Assembly: GCF_014529935.1 (NCBI RefSeq)
Contig: NZ_JACVFC010000001.1
Span: forward strand, 3,472,001 to 3,536,000
Direction: 5' to 3'
Length of the DNA: 64,000 bases
From: Chitinophaga qingshengii
GTDB taxonomy: Bacteria > Bacteroidota > Bacteroidia > Chitinophagales > Chitinophagaceae
Positions 15,713 to 24,862 of this stretch are shown here, in pieces (the stretch's first letter is position 1; every line of letters starts with the position of its first letter). The notes beneath the pieces are model-generated. The model was given only the letters and a program-made list of their open reading frames with translations. It did not search any database and had not been told where the DNA came from. The translations under genes and the position numbers were made by a program.

Positions 15713-16285
15713 TCAATGGTAATATGGGGAAATCATGATATACACAATCACTCCTGTTACAGCCACATAGAACCAGATAGGCCAGGTGATACGGGCTATT
15801 TTCCGGTGCCGGGGTATATCATTCTGGAAACCACGCAGCAGGGTAAACAGCACCAGCGGCACAATGATACCAGCCAGTACAATATGCGTGAGCAGCAGGA
15901 AGTAATAGAGATAACGGATACCGCCCAACACCGCTTTTTCTGCTGCGTCTACCACGCCGTTATGGTCTGCATCCCCGAAGCGTGTTTCAGGCGCCAGGGC
16001 ATGGTAGGTAACGTATGACAAGAGGAAGATGACCGATAGCCCCACCGCAATGAGGTTGGTGACTTTATGCGCCTTTACCTGTTGATTTTTAATGAAATAC
16101 AGGCTAGCCACCAGCAATACCGCCGTAGCGGAGTTGAGGATGGCGTGGAACAACGGAAGAATCCTGACATCGAAACCCGGATGGAAGTCCGGTTTCGGCA
16201 TAAAGAACAATATAGCCACCAGTGCGGGGATCACAACAGAAATGATGGCAATAGGTGTGTTTAGATTTTTATTTTTAAGTTCCAT
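15713..16285 (-). CDS. DUF420 oxidase-assembly protein with EF-hand-like loop
   Basis: A 190-residue polytopic membrane protein of the DUF420 family (CtaM-like; CtaM is needed for aa3 oxidase maturation in Staphylococcus). About five helices are visible, with conserved His in FHAILNS, AHKVTN, YHALAPE and LTHIVLA. Between helices 3 and 4 is DADHNGVVDAAE (residues 105-116), which fits a calcium-binding EF-hand loop at every ligand position. The ORF is open to 16342 but the ATG at 16285 (MELKNKN) fits the family. Part of the cox operon. Confidence 0.85.
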   Translation of the reverse strand: MELKNKNLNTPIAIISVVIPALVAILFFMPKPDFHPGFDVRILPLFHAILNSATAVLLVASLYFIKNQQVKAHKVTNLIAVGLSVIFLLSYVTYHALAPETRFGDADHNGVVDAAEKAVLGGIRYLYYFLLLTHIVLAGIIVPLVLFTLLRGFQNDIPRHRKIARITWPIWFYVAVTGVIVYIMISPYYH

Positions 16286-16366
16286 AATATATTCCGGATA
16301 TGCGAAAGGTGGAAAAAGAAGAGAGATCTTTCTTTTATCCACCTTTCAGTAATACGTTATCATTTA

Positions 16367-17059
16367 TCAGCTAAAATTTCTGAACAAACCTTTCAGGAAT
16401 TTCCAGAATCCCGGGCGATGCCTGTCTTTTTCAAGATACAGGGTAGCGATATCGGTAGCACATTGTTTAACGGCGTTGGAATCGAGCCCGTTGTAGTATC
16501 CTCTGATATGTCTGTTTTTATCAATCAGTACCAGCTTTTCAGTGTGAACGAAATCATCCGGTCCGCCATCGCCTTCCGTTACAGAAACGAAGAAATCGTG
16601 TCTGGCGAGGTCGTAGATTTCTTTCTTATCGCCGGTCAGCAGCCACCAGTTGTCCGGATTTACATTATAGTCATATCCGTATTTCCGCAGCCTTTGAACT
16701 GAATCTCTGACAGGATCTACCGAAAAGGAGAGGATCTGGAGCAGGGTATCTGTTTTCCCGTAAGCGCTCTGGATCTTTCTCAGGTTTTTGGTCAGGGTAG
16801 GGCAGATAGACGGACAGGAAGTGAAAAAGAAATCTACCAGGATCACTTTACCTTCCATGTCTTTCAGGCTTACCTGCTGACCCAGCTGGTTGGTCATTTT
16901 AAAATCCCTGATCTGATGGAAAACGGTGTCGTAGGTGGTTTTACCATTTTGAACAACCGTATCCACTCTTTCGGGAATGTAATACTTTGGAATAGGTATT
17001 ACGTTTTTCCCGTAATGATCTACAATCAGGTAACCTGTCAGCGGTACCAGTATAGCCAA
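16367..17059 (-). CDS. SCO1/SenC copper chaperone of the cox operon
   Basis: Membrane-anchored thioredoxin-fold copper chaperone that delivers Cu to the CuA centre of oxidase subunit II. The copper site is complete: CPSIC (C-x3-C) and the distal His in DDFVHTEK. Start choice is a problem. No ATG or GTG is in frame before the next stop; TTG at 17059 falls inside the anchor helix. The frame extends upstream with SRRAILGVALAILVPL, a good anchor with a basic flank, and would begin with ATC at 17089 just before it. Either TTG is used or the true start is non-canonical. Confidence 0.9.
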   Translation of the reverse strand: MAILVPLTGYLIVDHYGKNVIPIPKYYIPERVDTVVQNGKTTYDTVFHQIRDFKMTNQLGQQVSLKDMEGKVILVDFFFTSCPSICPTLTKNLRKIQSAYGKTDTLLQILSFSVDPVRDSVQRLRKYGYDYNVNPDNWWLLTGDKKEIYDLARHDFFVSVTEGDGGPDDFVHTEKLVLIDKNRHIRGYYNGLDSNAVKQCATDIATLYLEKDRHRPGFWKFLKGLFRNFS

Positions 17060-17115
17060 TGCAACTCCTAATATAGCCCTGCGAGAGATGACGCTGAAAT
17101 TTAAATGTCAAAAAC

Positions 17116-17517
17116 TTAGTGGTGTGTTCCGTGGCCTTCAGCCGGTGCTTTCACTGCTTCGATCGGAGTACCTGGTTTCAGGTCTCTGTTCATATTTTTC
17201 CAGGAATTACCTTCATAGAGGAAAGCGATAATGAACCAGATGAAGAGCAGCAGTGGAATCAGTACAGTATAGATCAGGTTTTTAATTTCGCTGCCGAGGT
17301 GCATGAACTCAGAAACGATATAAAATGCTTTCACTATTGTCAGTCCGATGAACACAGCGTTCAGCAGTACTCTGCTGGGGAAACCTGTTTCCAGGTGTAA
17401 AAACGCCAGACCAACTTCCACCATGGTTACAGCCAGGAGGATCCAGAAAGTTCTCCAGATCTTTTTGGTAGATGAATCATGATGTGCATGTCCTTCTGCA
17501 GTATGCGTATGCTCCAT
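17116..17517 (-). CDS. Cytochrome c oxidase subunit IV (prokaryotic type)
   Basis: A 133-residue membrane protein with three helices (about 20-40, 50-70, 80-100), the CyoD/CtaF-like small subunit of heme-copper oxidases. Features include the His-rich N-terminus (HTHTAEGHAHH), FIGLTIVKAFYIVSEFMHLG and a final LYEGNSW. It probably stabilises subunits I/III. A C-terminal Ala/Pro/His extension is exposed to solvent. It sits between the subunit III and SCO1 genes in the operon. Confidence 0.85.
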   Translation of the reverse strand: MEHTHTAEGHAHHDSSTKKIWRTFWILLAVTMVEVGLAFLHLETGFPSRVLLNAVFIGLTIVKAFYIVSEFMHLGSEIKNLIYTVLIPLLLFIWFIIAFLYEGNSWKNMNRDLKPGTPIEAVKAPAEGHGTHH

Positions 17518-17596
17518 TCCTATTGAGATTAAATAAATTCTAAAATGCGATAATTCAAATTACAAACCTTGTATCCGTTTAGTTGAAGCTACCCGA

Positions 17597-18271
17597 TTAA
17601 AGCAGGTAGAAGCAGGTGAATACGAATACCCAAACCAGGTCTACAAAGTGCCAGTACAGACCGACTTTTTCCACCATTTCGTAGTGACCTCTTTCTTCGT
17701 AGGTACCTTTCAGTACGTTAGCGAGGATGATGATATTCAGTACAACACCGGAAGTTACGTGCAAGCCGTGGAAACCGGTGATGGTAAAGAAAAAGTTAGT
17801 GAAGTTGGTAGAAGCCAGGGTACCATCCACGTTGTGGAAAGGATTGCGGCCCCACCAGGCGCCTTCATGGAACAGGTGTGTCCATTCCCAGGCCTGACAA
17901 GCGAGGAAGCAGATACCACCGATGATGGTCCAGATCATCCATTTGGCAACAGCTTTTCTATCTCTCATGTGACCGGCATGAACGGCCAGTACCATGGTCA
18001 CAGAGCTCATGATGAGGATAAAGGTCATCAAGCTCACAAATACCAGCGGTAAGTTGGCGTGTCCCATACCCGGGAAGGAACGGAAAACGTCATTCGGATC
18101 AGGCCAGGAAGTGCTGGAAAAGCGGATAGTTCCGTAAGAGATCAGTAATGCTCCGAAGGTGAAGGCATCTGAAAGCAGGAAGTACCACATCATCAACTTA
18201 CCATAGCTCACATTAAAGGGAGAGTATCCTCCGTCCCACCATTTTTTCTTCGCTGTAACTGCTGTGTCCAT
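17597..18271 (-). CDS. Cytochrome c oxidase subunit III
   Basis: A 224-residue heme-copper oxidase subunit III with the usual later helices: MWYFLLSDAFTFGALL, TGFHGLHVTSGVVLN and YWHFVDLVWVFVFTCFYL at the C-terminus, the YWHFVD signature. Subunit III stabilises proton pumping by subunit I. It is the second of two neighbouring subunit III genes; the 184-residue upstream copy has only the five-helix version. Confidence 0.92.
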   Translation of the reverse strand: MDTAVTAKKKWWDGGYSPFNVSYGKLMMWYFLLSDAFTFGALLISYGTIRFSSTSWPDPNDVFRSFPGMGHANLPLVFVSLMTFILIMSSVTMVLAVHAGHMRDRKAVAKWMIWTIIGGICFLACQAWEWTHLFHEGAWWGRNPFHNVDGTLASTNFTNFFFTITGFHGLHVTSGVVLNIIILANVLKGTYEERGHYEMVEKVGLYWHFVDLVWVFVFTCFYLL

Positions 18272-18298
18272 TGTTAGTTTTATAAAATTTTACAAAGT

Positions 18299-18853
18299 TT
18301 ATCTCGCGATACTTAAAAAAATCAACAGGTAGATCCACAAAACGTCCACGAAATGCCAATAGGTGGCAGCTACTTCGATGGGAACTGCGGAGTAGGTTCT
18401 GACGCGGGTTCTGTAGGCCCGGCCAAACATGATAAGCAGTGCTACCACACCGCCTAATACGTGCAGCATGTGCACGCCTACGATAACATAAATAAAGGAA
18501 GCGGAAACCGGTCCGTTGAGGGCGAGTCCGCTATTTCTCATTTGTGAAAAGCCGATCCACTGACAAACAGCAAAAGCCACACCTAATACAGCGGTGAGGG
18601 TTATCAGTTGTTTGTAGCGTTGCATATTCCTTTCCTTAAACTGTTTAAGGGCCAGGTGGATAGTCAGGCTGCTCAGTAAAATTAAAGCAGTAGACAACCA
18701 GAAAATATGCGGCAGCTCAAATGCCAGCCAATTAGCCTGCGATCTCTTCACAACGTACGCACTGGTAAATCCGATGAACATCATGGTAATACTACCCATT
18801 GCTATCCATAGGGAATACTTGTGCGGATGAATTTTCTTACGTTGTATGCTCAT
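18299..18853 (-). CDS. Second subunit III-like oxidase protein
   Basis: A 184-residue five-helix member of the cytochrome c oxidase subunit III family. It has the GFTSAYVVKR and GVHMLHVLGGVVALL segments and the C-terminal YWHFVDVLWIYLLIFL. An in-frame ATG at 18865 would add four residues; MSIQRKK at 18853 is preferred. It lies 14-26 bp after ctaB and 27 bp before the other subunit III gene. Two subunit III-like proteins are usual in Bacteroidota aa3 oxidases associated with complex III-like genes. Confidence 0.88.
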   Translation of the reverse strand: MSIQRKKIHPHKYSLWIAMGSITMMFIGFTSAYVVKRSQANWLAFELPHIFWLSTALILLSSLTIHLALKQFKERNMQRYKQLITLTAVLGVAFAVCQWIGFSQMRNSGLALNGPVSASFIYVIVGVHMLHVLGGVVALLIMFGRAYRTRVRTYSAVPIEVAATYWHFVDVLWIYLLIFLSIAR

Positions 18854-18879
18854 TGTATGCATCACTCCTTCTATTGCTT

Positions 18880-19794
18880 TTAGGCCTTGTCCAGCAGCTG
18901 TGCCAGCTGAACAATGGTCAGGTAAATGTATGAACCAAACATCAGTTTACGTGCTGCAGGGACATCATTCTTTCTGTACAGGTTAATTGCACGGTACAGG
19001 AAAAACACACCTGCCAGGATGGCCACGATAGCAGAGATACCGCCGGTGATCTTAAGCAGGTAAGGTGCTACGCCGGCAGGGATCAGTAACAGGGTATACA
19101 TAACGGCCTGCAGCGCAGTGAACTTATTAGGTTCACCATTGGCAGGCAGCAGTTTAAATCCTGCACGGGTATAGTCTTTATGTGCAATCCAGGCGATAGC
19201 CCAGAAATGCGGGAACTGCCACAGGAACTGGATCGCAAACAGTGACCAACCGCCTTCGGAAAGGTTGTTGGCGCCTGCAGCCCAGCCAATGAGCAGCGGC
19301 ATAGCACCCGGAATTCCCCCTACCAATACAGCCAGGGAGTTCCATTTTTTCCAGGGTGTGTATACGAATCCGTACATCACCAGGGAGAAAAGGCTCAGGG
19401 CAGCGCTCAGCCAGTTAAAACAATATCCCATGACCAGGAAACCAGCAACACCGGTTACCGCTGCTACGATGACCGCTTCCGTTTCGCTCATCCTGCCGGA
19501 GGGCAGGGGGCGGGTGGCGGTGCGGGCCATCAGCTTATCGGTATTTTTTTCCCATATCTGGTTGATGGTATTGGCTGATCCGGAAACCAGCAAACCACCG
19601 GCAAATAACAAAAGAACTTTGATCAGGTCAAACTCCACACCCGGCACCAGCAGGTAAGCTACCACAGATGAAAATACCACCATGAAGGTGAGATTAAACT
19701 TCATTAACTGAGAATAATCCTTCACCTTACTCGCTACTGCATACGATGACGACAACTTTATGGAGTTTTCTTGCAACATTTTATTTCTATCCAC
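18880..19794 (-). CDS. ctaB: Protoheme IX farnesyltransferase (heme O synthase)
   Basis: A 304-residue UbiA-superfamily prenyltransferase that adds farnesyl to heme B to make heme O, the first step to heme A. The Asp-rich substrate motif NQIWEKNTDKLMARTATRPL (N-x3-E-x2-T-D-x2-M-x-R-T-x2-R-P) is present near residues 82-101, as is the second motif YTPWKKWN. About eight to nine membrane helices. It is embedded between coxA and the subunit III genes. The next enzyme, heme A synthase (ctaA), is not in this window. Confidence 0.95.
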   Translation of the reverse strand: MDRNKMLQENSIKLSSSYAVASKVKDYSQLMKFNLTFMVVFSSVVAYLLVPGVEFDLIKVLLLFAGGLLVSGSANTINQIWEKNTDKLMARTATRPLPSGRMSETEAVIVAAVTGVAGFLVMGYCFNWLSAALSLFSLVMYGFVYTPWKKWNSLAVLVGGIPGAMPLLIGWAAGANNLSEGGWSLFAIQFLWQFPHFWAIAWIAHKDYTRAGFKLLPANGEPNKFTALQAVMYTLLLIPAGVAPYLLKITGGISAIVAILAGVFFLYRAINLYRKNDVPAARKLMFGSYIYLTIVQLAQLLDKA

Positions 19795-19890
19795 ATCCCG
19801 GGTTTTAAATCCGGGACAAATTTACAAACATCACGGTGAACAAGATTCCGGAAAGCAGTTTATTTCTGCGTCCCGGAATCTGTTTATAAG

Positions 19891-21702
19891 TTAGTGAGCT
19901 GACTCGTTAGGACCAATTGGTTCTGTCTGCGGGATGAAGTCTCTTCCATCCTTGCTGTAGTCATAAGCCCAGCGGTGAACTTCAGGAATTTCACCAGGCC
20001 AGTTGCCGTGACCCGGGTTGATCGGAGTAGTCCATTCCAGGGTGGTAGCTTTCCATGGGTTCGTTTCGGTCAGTTTTCTTCCTTTGAAGATGCTGTAGAA
20101 GAAGTTGAACACGAACAGCAGCTGCGTAGCGAACACCAGGATTACCACGATAGAGATAAACTGGTTGAGGCCACCAAACTGGTTGAAGGAAGTCCAGCTG
20201 GAGTAGTCGAAATACCTTCTTGGCATACCGGCCATACCTTCGTAGTGCATAGGCCAGAAGATCAGGTAAGCACCGATCAGGGTTACCCAGAAGTGGATAT
20301 AGCCGATAGTATTGTTCATAAAGCGGCCATACATTTTCGGGAACCAGTGATAAATACCGGCAAACATACCGAAGAAAGCGGACACACCCATTACAATGTG
20401 GAAGTGAGCGATTACGAAGTAGGTATCGTGCAGGTGAATATCGATAGAGGAGTTACCCAGCCAGATACCGGTCAGACCACCAGAGATAAAGGTGCTCACG
20501 AAACCGATAGAGAACAGGGAAGCCGGTGTAAAGCGGATATTACCTTTCCAGATGGTAGTGAGCCAGTTAAATACCTTGATGGCAGACGGCACCGCAATGA
20601 GGAGGGTGAGCAGTACGAAGAAGGCGCCGAGGAATGGGTTCAGACCAGTAACGAACATGTGGTGAGCCCAAACCAGGAAGGCCAGGATACAGATAGCGAA
20701 CAGGGAACCGATCATGGCCAGGTAGCCGAAGATAGGTTTACGGGAGCTAACTGCCAGTACTTCAGACACCATACCCATGGCAGGGAGGATGATGATATAT
20801 ACTTCAGGGTGACCGAGGAACCAGAACAAGTGCTGGTAGAGGATGGCGCTACCACCTTCGTTTGCCAGGGCTTTACCTGCGATGAAGATATCAGAGAGAT
20901 AGAAGCTGGTACCAGCGTGACGGTCAAACAGCAGCAGAATGAAGCCGGACAGCAGTACAGGGAAAGACAGTACACCCAATACAGCGGTAAAGAAGAATGA
21001 CCAGATGGTTAAAGGCATTTTGGTCATGCTCATACCTTTGGTACGCATGTTCAGCAGGGTAGAGATGTAGTTCAGACCACCCAGCAGCTGTGAAACAACG
21101 AACAGCGCCATAGAGATCAGCCACAAGTCAACACCTATTTTAGAACCGATGGAAGCGTCGCCCAGTGCACTCAGTGGAGGGTACATGGTCCAACCGCCGG
21201 AAGCCGGTCCTGTTTGAACGAACAGGGAAGCCATCATCACGAGGCTGGCCAGGAAGAAGAACCAATAGCTCAGGCAGTTCATGAAAGGAGAAGCCATATC
21301 GCGGGCACCTACCTGCAGGGGAATGAGCAGGTTAGAGAAGGTACCGCTCAAACCAGCGGTCAATACAAAGAATACGAGGATAGTACCGTGCATTGTCACC
21401 AATGCATAGTAAGCTTCCGGAGTGATACGGCCACCTTTAGCCCAGTGACCCAGAATGCTTTCCAGCCAAGGGAAAGTAGCATCGGGAAAACCCAGTTGCA
21501 AACGGAACACCACAGAAAAGAAAGCACCGATGATAGCCCAAACGATACCGGTGATCAGGAATTGTTTGGCAATCATTTTATGATCAAGGCTGAATACATA
21601 TTTCGAGATGAAATTGTCTTCATGATGGTGCTCATGATCATGATGATCATGCGCGCCGTGCATTACCTCCTGTTGACTGTGCAATGTTGCTTCGTTACTC
21701 AT
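19891..21702 (-). CDS. Cytochrome c oxidase subunit I
   Basis: A 603-residue heme-copper oxidase catalytic subunit with twelve helices. It has the low-spin heme His in TMHGTILVFF, the CuB His with the cross-linked Tyr in GHPEVYI, CuB HH in WAHHMFVTG and the heme a/a3 ligands in HDTYFVIAHFH. The GHPEVY Tyr marks an A-type oxidase. It reduces O2 to water in the inner membrane, fed by electrons from CuA on subunit II. A His-rich N-terminal tail (HGAHDHHDHEHHHED) is cytoplasmic and could bind metal. Genes for ACIII are directly upstream. Confidence 0.97.
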   Translation of the reverse strand: MSNEATLHSQQEVMHGAHDHHDHEHHHEDNFISKYVFSLDHKMIAKQFLITGIVWAIIGAFFSVVFRLQLGFPDATFPWLESILGHWAKGGRITPEAYYALVTMHGTILVFFVLTAGLSGTFSNLLIPLQVGARDMASPFMNCLSYWFFFLASLVMMASLFVQTGPASGGWTMYPPLSALGDASIGSKIGVDLWLISMALFVVSQLLGGLNYISTLLNMRTKGMSMTKMPLTIWSFFFTAVLGVLSFPVLLSGFILLLFDRHAGTSFYLSDIFIAGKALANEGGSAILYQHLFWFLGHPEVYIIILPAMGMVSEVLAVSSRKPIFGYLAMIGSLFAICILAFLVWAHHMFVTGLNPFLGAFFVLLTLLIAVPSAIKVFNWLTTIWKGNIRFTPASLFSIGFVSTFISGGLTGIWLGNSSIDIHLHDTYFVIAHFHIVMGVSAFFGMFAGIYHWFPKMYGRFMNNTIGYIHFWVTLIGAYLIFWPMHYEGMAGMPRRYFDYSSWTSFNQFGGLNQFISIVVILVFATQLLFVFNFFYSIFKGRKLTETNPWKATTLEWTTPINPGHGNWPGEIPEVHRWAYDYSKDGRDFIPQTEPIGPNESAH

Positions 21703-21808
21703 AATCGGTTCTGTTTATAATAAACCAACGCCCGGGAAGGTATCGCGTTTGTTAGTTTGTCTTTTTTTATTGGTTAATTACTGCGTCAAAAAATTCTTCT
21801 ACACAAAA

Positions 21809-22855
21809 TTACGGCTTACCGATATTCGCTGCCACTGTTTTTTGTGTGCTATCGGCCTTTGGCGCTTCAGCAGGAGCCGCGGCCGGGTGAGCCAGGCTGT
21901 ACTGCAGCGGTTGTTTTGCAACCCAGGCATCGTATTCTTCCTGAGTTTCAACAACAATCACACCTCTCATAGAGTAGTGACCGGAACCACACATCTGATC
22001 GCAGGATATTTCGTAGGTGAAATCCGGGTTACCGGTTTTTTCCTTCATTTGTTTGGTAGTGTACTTGGGAGTGAACCACAGGGTGGTAGGAATACCCGGT
22101 ACAGCGTCCATTTTCATACGGAACTGAGGTAAACCGACGTCGTGAATAACGTCACGGGAACCGATTATGAATTTTACAGGTTTACCTACTACCAGGTGCA
22201 CTTCAGTTGCCATGAAGTCGTCTTTACCCAGTTGGTCATCCCAATCCATACCCAGCGGGTTGCTGGCAGCTTCGTCGATTTTTTTGAAATCGCGGCGGCC
22301 GAGCTGGCCGTCTTTACCTGGGTAGCGGATGAGCCAGTTAAATTGTTTACCAGTTACTTCTACGATCGCTGCATCTTTCGGAGCGTCGGAGGTGAGCTGG
22401 AACCAGTGTTTCAGACCGAATGCCACCAAAACAGTCAGTGCGATGGCCGGGATAACGGTCCAGATCACTTCCAGTTTGTTGTTATGCGGAAAATAAAATG
22501 CTTTACGGCCTTCTTTTTCCTGGTATTTAAATGCGAACCAGAACAGGAGGATCTGAGTACCGACAAACACGATACCCGTGATGGCGAGGGTTACGTAGAT
22601 GAGTGTATCTACGCCTTCACCCTGTACAGATGCAGATTCGCCCAGGATCTTGCCCTTCAGCAGATTATTACAATAATACACGCCGATGAGCCCCAGCACC
22701 AGGAATGCTATCAGCAGGAAACCATTGATACGGTTACTTTGCTGGCGCGCTTTCTTTTCTCCCTTCAATATGGACACATATTCGCTCGCCTTCGCAATCT
22801 GGAAGATGACTATGAATATGAGAACAATAACTAAGACTGCTAAAAATCCTGACAT
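21809..22855 (-). CDS. Cytochrome c oxidase subunit II with CuA
   Basis: A 348-residue subunit II. The C-terminal cupredoxin domain has a complete CuA site: His in RDVIHDVGLP and CDQMCGSGHYSM (C-x3-C-x3-H-x2-M). There are about four N-terminal helices rather than the usual two, with an extra pair before residue 65. No C-terminal cytochrome c domain is fused, so this is aa3-type, not caa3; electrons must come from a separate or ACIII-borne cytochrome. An Ala/Pro-rich tail ends the protein. Confidence 0.95.
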   Translation of the reverse strand: MSGFLAVLVIVLIFIVIFQIAKASEYVSILKGEKKARQQSNRINGFLLIAFLVLGLIGVYYCNNLLKGKILGESASVQGEGVDTLIYVTLAITGIVFVGTQILLFWFAFKYQEKEGRKAFYFPHNNKLEVIWTVIPAIALTVLVAFGLKHWFQLTSDAPKDAAIVEVTGKQFNWLIRYPGKDGQLGRRDFKKIDEAASNPLGMDWDDQLGKDDFMATEVHLVVGKPVKFIIGSRDVIHDVGLPQFRMKMDAVPGIPTTLWFTPKYTTKQMKEKTGNPDFTYEISCDQMCGSGHYSMRGVIVVETQEEYDAWVAKQPLQYSLAHPAAAPAEAPKADSTQKTVAANIGKP

Positions 22856-22918
22856 TGCTATATGAAATAATTAAGTTATCTAATGCTTTTCTATTGCTAA
22901 ATCTTCGTTATCACCATA

Positions 22919-24124
22919 TTAGGTGTGGTGAACAATACTTTCTTTCAGGTAAGGATGATTTTTCGGTACCAGCGGAGCTTTAGTGAGCGCGTTAGCTACC
23001 AGGAAAATAATCAGACCAACGAAGCCAGCGCCCAGACCCAGTTCATACCATGGGAATACCAGGTGTTTGTAGGTGCCGGGGCCTACCATCTGCCAGAAAT
23101 CGAGCCAGTGACCGGCGATTACTACAACAGCGATGAAGGCTACGGAAGTATAGTTACGTTTGGTGTCTCTCTTCATGAGGAACAGCAACGGCGTAATAAA
23201 GTTGATCAGGAGGTTCAGGAAGAAAATAGGTCTCCATTCGCCCCATACGCGAGGCTGGAAGTATTCAGTTTCTTCCGGCATGTTAGCGTACCAGATCAGC
23301 ATGTACTGGGAGAACCAGAGGTAAGTCCAGAAGATGCTGAAAGCAAAGATAAATTTACCTAAGTCGTGCAGGTGTTCTTCATTTACGTAAGTCAGGTAAC
23401 CATGTTTTTTCAGGTACACCACAAACAGTGCGATCAGGGACAGGCCGGATACCCAGCTGCTGGCGAAAGTATACCAGGAATACATAGTAGAGAACCAGTG
23501 TGCGTCGATGCTCATCAACCAGATCCAGGGGGTGGTGGAGCCAACGCTCAGGGTGAATACAACCAGGAAAGCACCGCACCAAACGGTATTTCTCCAGATC
23601 AGTTTACGGCCGGTTTCTGGTTTCAGGTCCCAACCATCTTCTTCGATAGACATGTTACGGAGCTTCAGGGTGAAGAAGATCCACAGGCCCAGTGTGAGGA
23701 TGGTAGCGGTAGTATAGAAGCCTTTGTTCAGGAAAGCGGATTTCCAGGTCAGGATCTTATCTTCTGCTACGTGGTGTGCGTTGATCCAGTGGTAGATGTG
23801 TTCTTTACCACCGAAAACGATGATCATTACAATGATAAACAGGATCGCAGCCAGGGCAGGAACTGCCATGGAAATTGCTTCAGGAACGCGACGGAAGGCA
23901 ATCTGCCAACCACCGTGTGCCAGTGTTGTGGCTGCAATAAAAAAGGTGCTGGCCAATGTAATCAGCAAAAAGAAGCTGCTGTTTTGCAACAGACCGGCCC
24001 AGAACCGTGTCGCGTTCTCGCCTTGAAACGCAATTAATCCGATCAATAAAGTCAGCAAGCCCACGCCCATTAACACGAAGCTGGTCTTTTTTAATCTTGC
24101 CGGTACTACAAATTGGTCTTTCAT
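22919..24124 (-). CDS. actF: Alternative complex III subunit ActF
   Basis: A 401-residue membrane protein with ten predicted helices, the second NrfD-like quinone-binding subunit of alternative complex III. Typical segments are SIDAHWFSTMYSWYTFAS, YANMPEETEYF and GHWLDFWQMVGPG. ActF pairs with ActC in the membrane. It follows actE and precedes coxB. The position directly before the oxidase genes agrees with the ACIII-aa3 supercomplex known from Flavobacterium johnsoniae. Confidence 0.9.
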   Translation of the reverse strand: MKDQFVVPARLKKTSFVLMGVGLLTLLIGLIAFQGENATRFWAGLLQNSSFFLLITLASTFFIAATTLAHGGWQIAFRRVPEAISMAVPALAAILFIIVMIIVFGGKEHIYHWINAHHVAEDKILTWKSAFLNKGFYTTATILTLGLWIFFTLKLRNMSIEEDGWDLKPETGRKLIWRNTVWCGAFLVVFTLSVGSTTPWIWLMSIDAHWFSTMYSWYTFASSWVSGLSLIALFVVYLKKHGYLTYVNEEHLHDLGKFIFAFSIFWTYLWFSQYMLIWYANMPEETEYFQPRVWGEWRPIFFLNLLINFITPLLFLMKRDTKRNYTSVAFIAVVVIAGHWLDFWQMVGPGTYKHLVFPWYELGLGAGFVGLIIFLVANALTKAPLVPKNHPYLKESIVHHT

Positions 24125-24174
24125 TACTGTATATTAAAATACTTGTTTGAAATTCAGTTTTAACTCTTTCTAAC

Positions 24175-24780
24175 TTATTTGGCTGCTGCGCTATCTTTCG
24201 CAGGAGCGGCTGCAGCTGCAGGCTGAGCAGCGCCTGGTTGTTTGCTCTTAATGTAAGCAGCAATCTTCCAGCGTTGTGCTCTGTCGAGCTGGCTGGCATA
24301 GCTACCCATCATATTATAACCATAGGTCATTACATGGAACAGGCGGCCTTCGGAATAACCAGCTTTAGCGCCGGCTACCAGGTTGGCTGGTGCTGCAGAG
24401 TAAGGGCCTTCGCCTCCTTTGTACAGCGGACCGTTACCATCCAGTGCAGTACCGTGGCAGACACCGCAATAAATATTAAATAAACGCTCACCTTCTTTCA
24501 GATCATCGGGGGTGATGGTCAGCGGATTTTTTACCAGATTTGCCTGTGCCGTATCTGCTTCTTTCAGATGGTAAGGCAAAAGTTCACCTCTCTTAACTGT
24601 TCCGTCCACTGGTTTCAGACCTGCCAAACGCGCACTGTAAAACTCATACGCACGGGATTCATACATGTCGGGCATATAAATCCTGCCGGGCTTCCTGTTA
24701 TGCTCCCCTCTGTTACAGGCTGCCAGGAAAGCTCCAGTTGCCAATGCGGCTACAATCAATATGTTAGAAGTCCTTTTCAT
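24175..24780 (-). CDS. actE: Alternative complex III subunit ActE, monoheme cytochrome c lipoprotein
   Basis: A 201-residue periplasmic lipoprotein (lipobox LAAC, Cys22) with one heme site CGVCH at about residue 105 and likely axial Met in YNMMGSYASQL. In ACIII, ActE passes electrons from the ActA hemes to the terminal oxidase or a mobile cytochrome. The C-terminal tail is Ala/Pro/Lys-rich low complexity. It lies between actD and actF. Confidence 0.92.
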   Translation of the reverse strand: MKRTSNILIVAALATGAFLAACNRGEHNRKPGRIYMPDMYESRAYEFYSARLAGLKPVDGTVKRGELLPYHLKEADTAQANLVKNPLTITPDDLKEGERLFNIYCGVCHGTALDGNGPLYKGGEGPYSAAPANLVAGAKAGYSEGRLFHVMTYGYNMMGSYASQLDRAQRWKIAAYIKSKQPGAAQPAAAAAPAKDSAAAK

Positions 24781-24862
24781 CAGAAATTATTTATGCTAGC
24801 TTTCATTAGTTCTGCTTACAGCTTCTAATGGTTGCAACTGTATTTTTTTGCTGTTAATGTTA

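Noticed and set aside
19975..21000. Plus-strand 341-codon ORF opposite coxA
   Set aside because: It is the antisense shadow of the conserved subunit I gene, with no domain.
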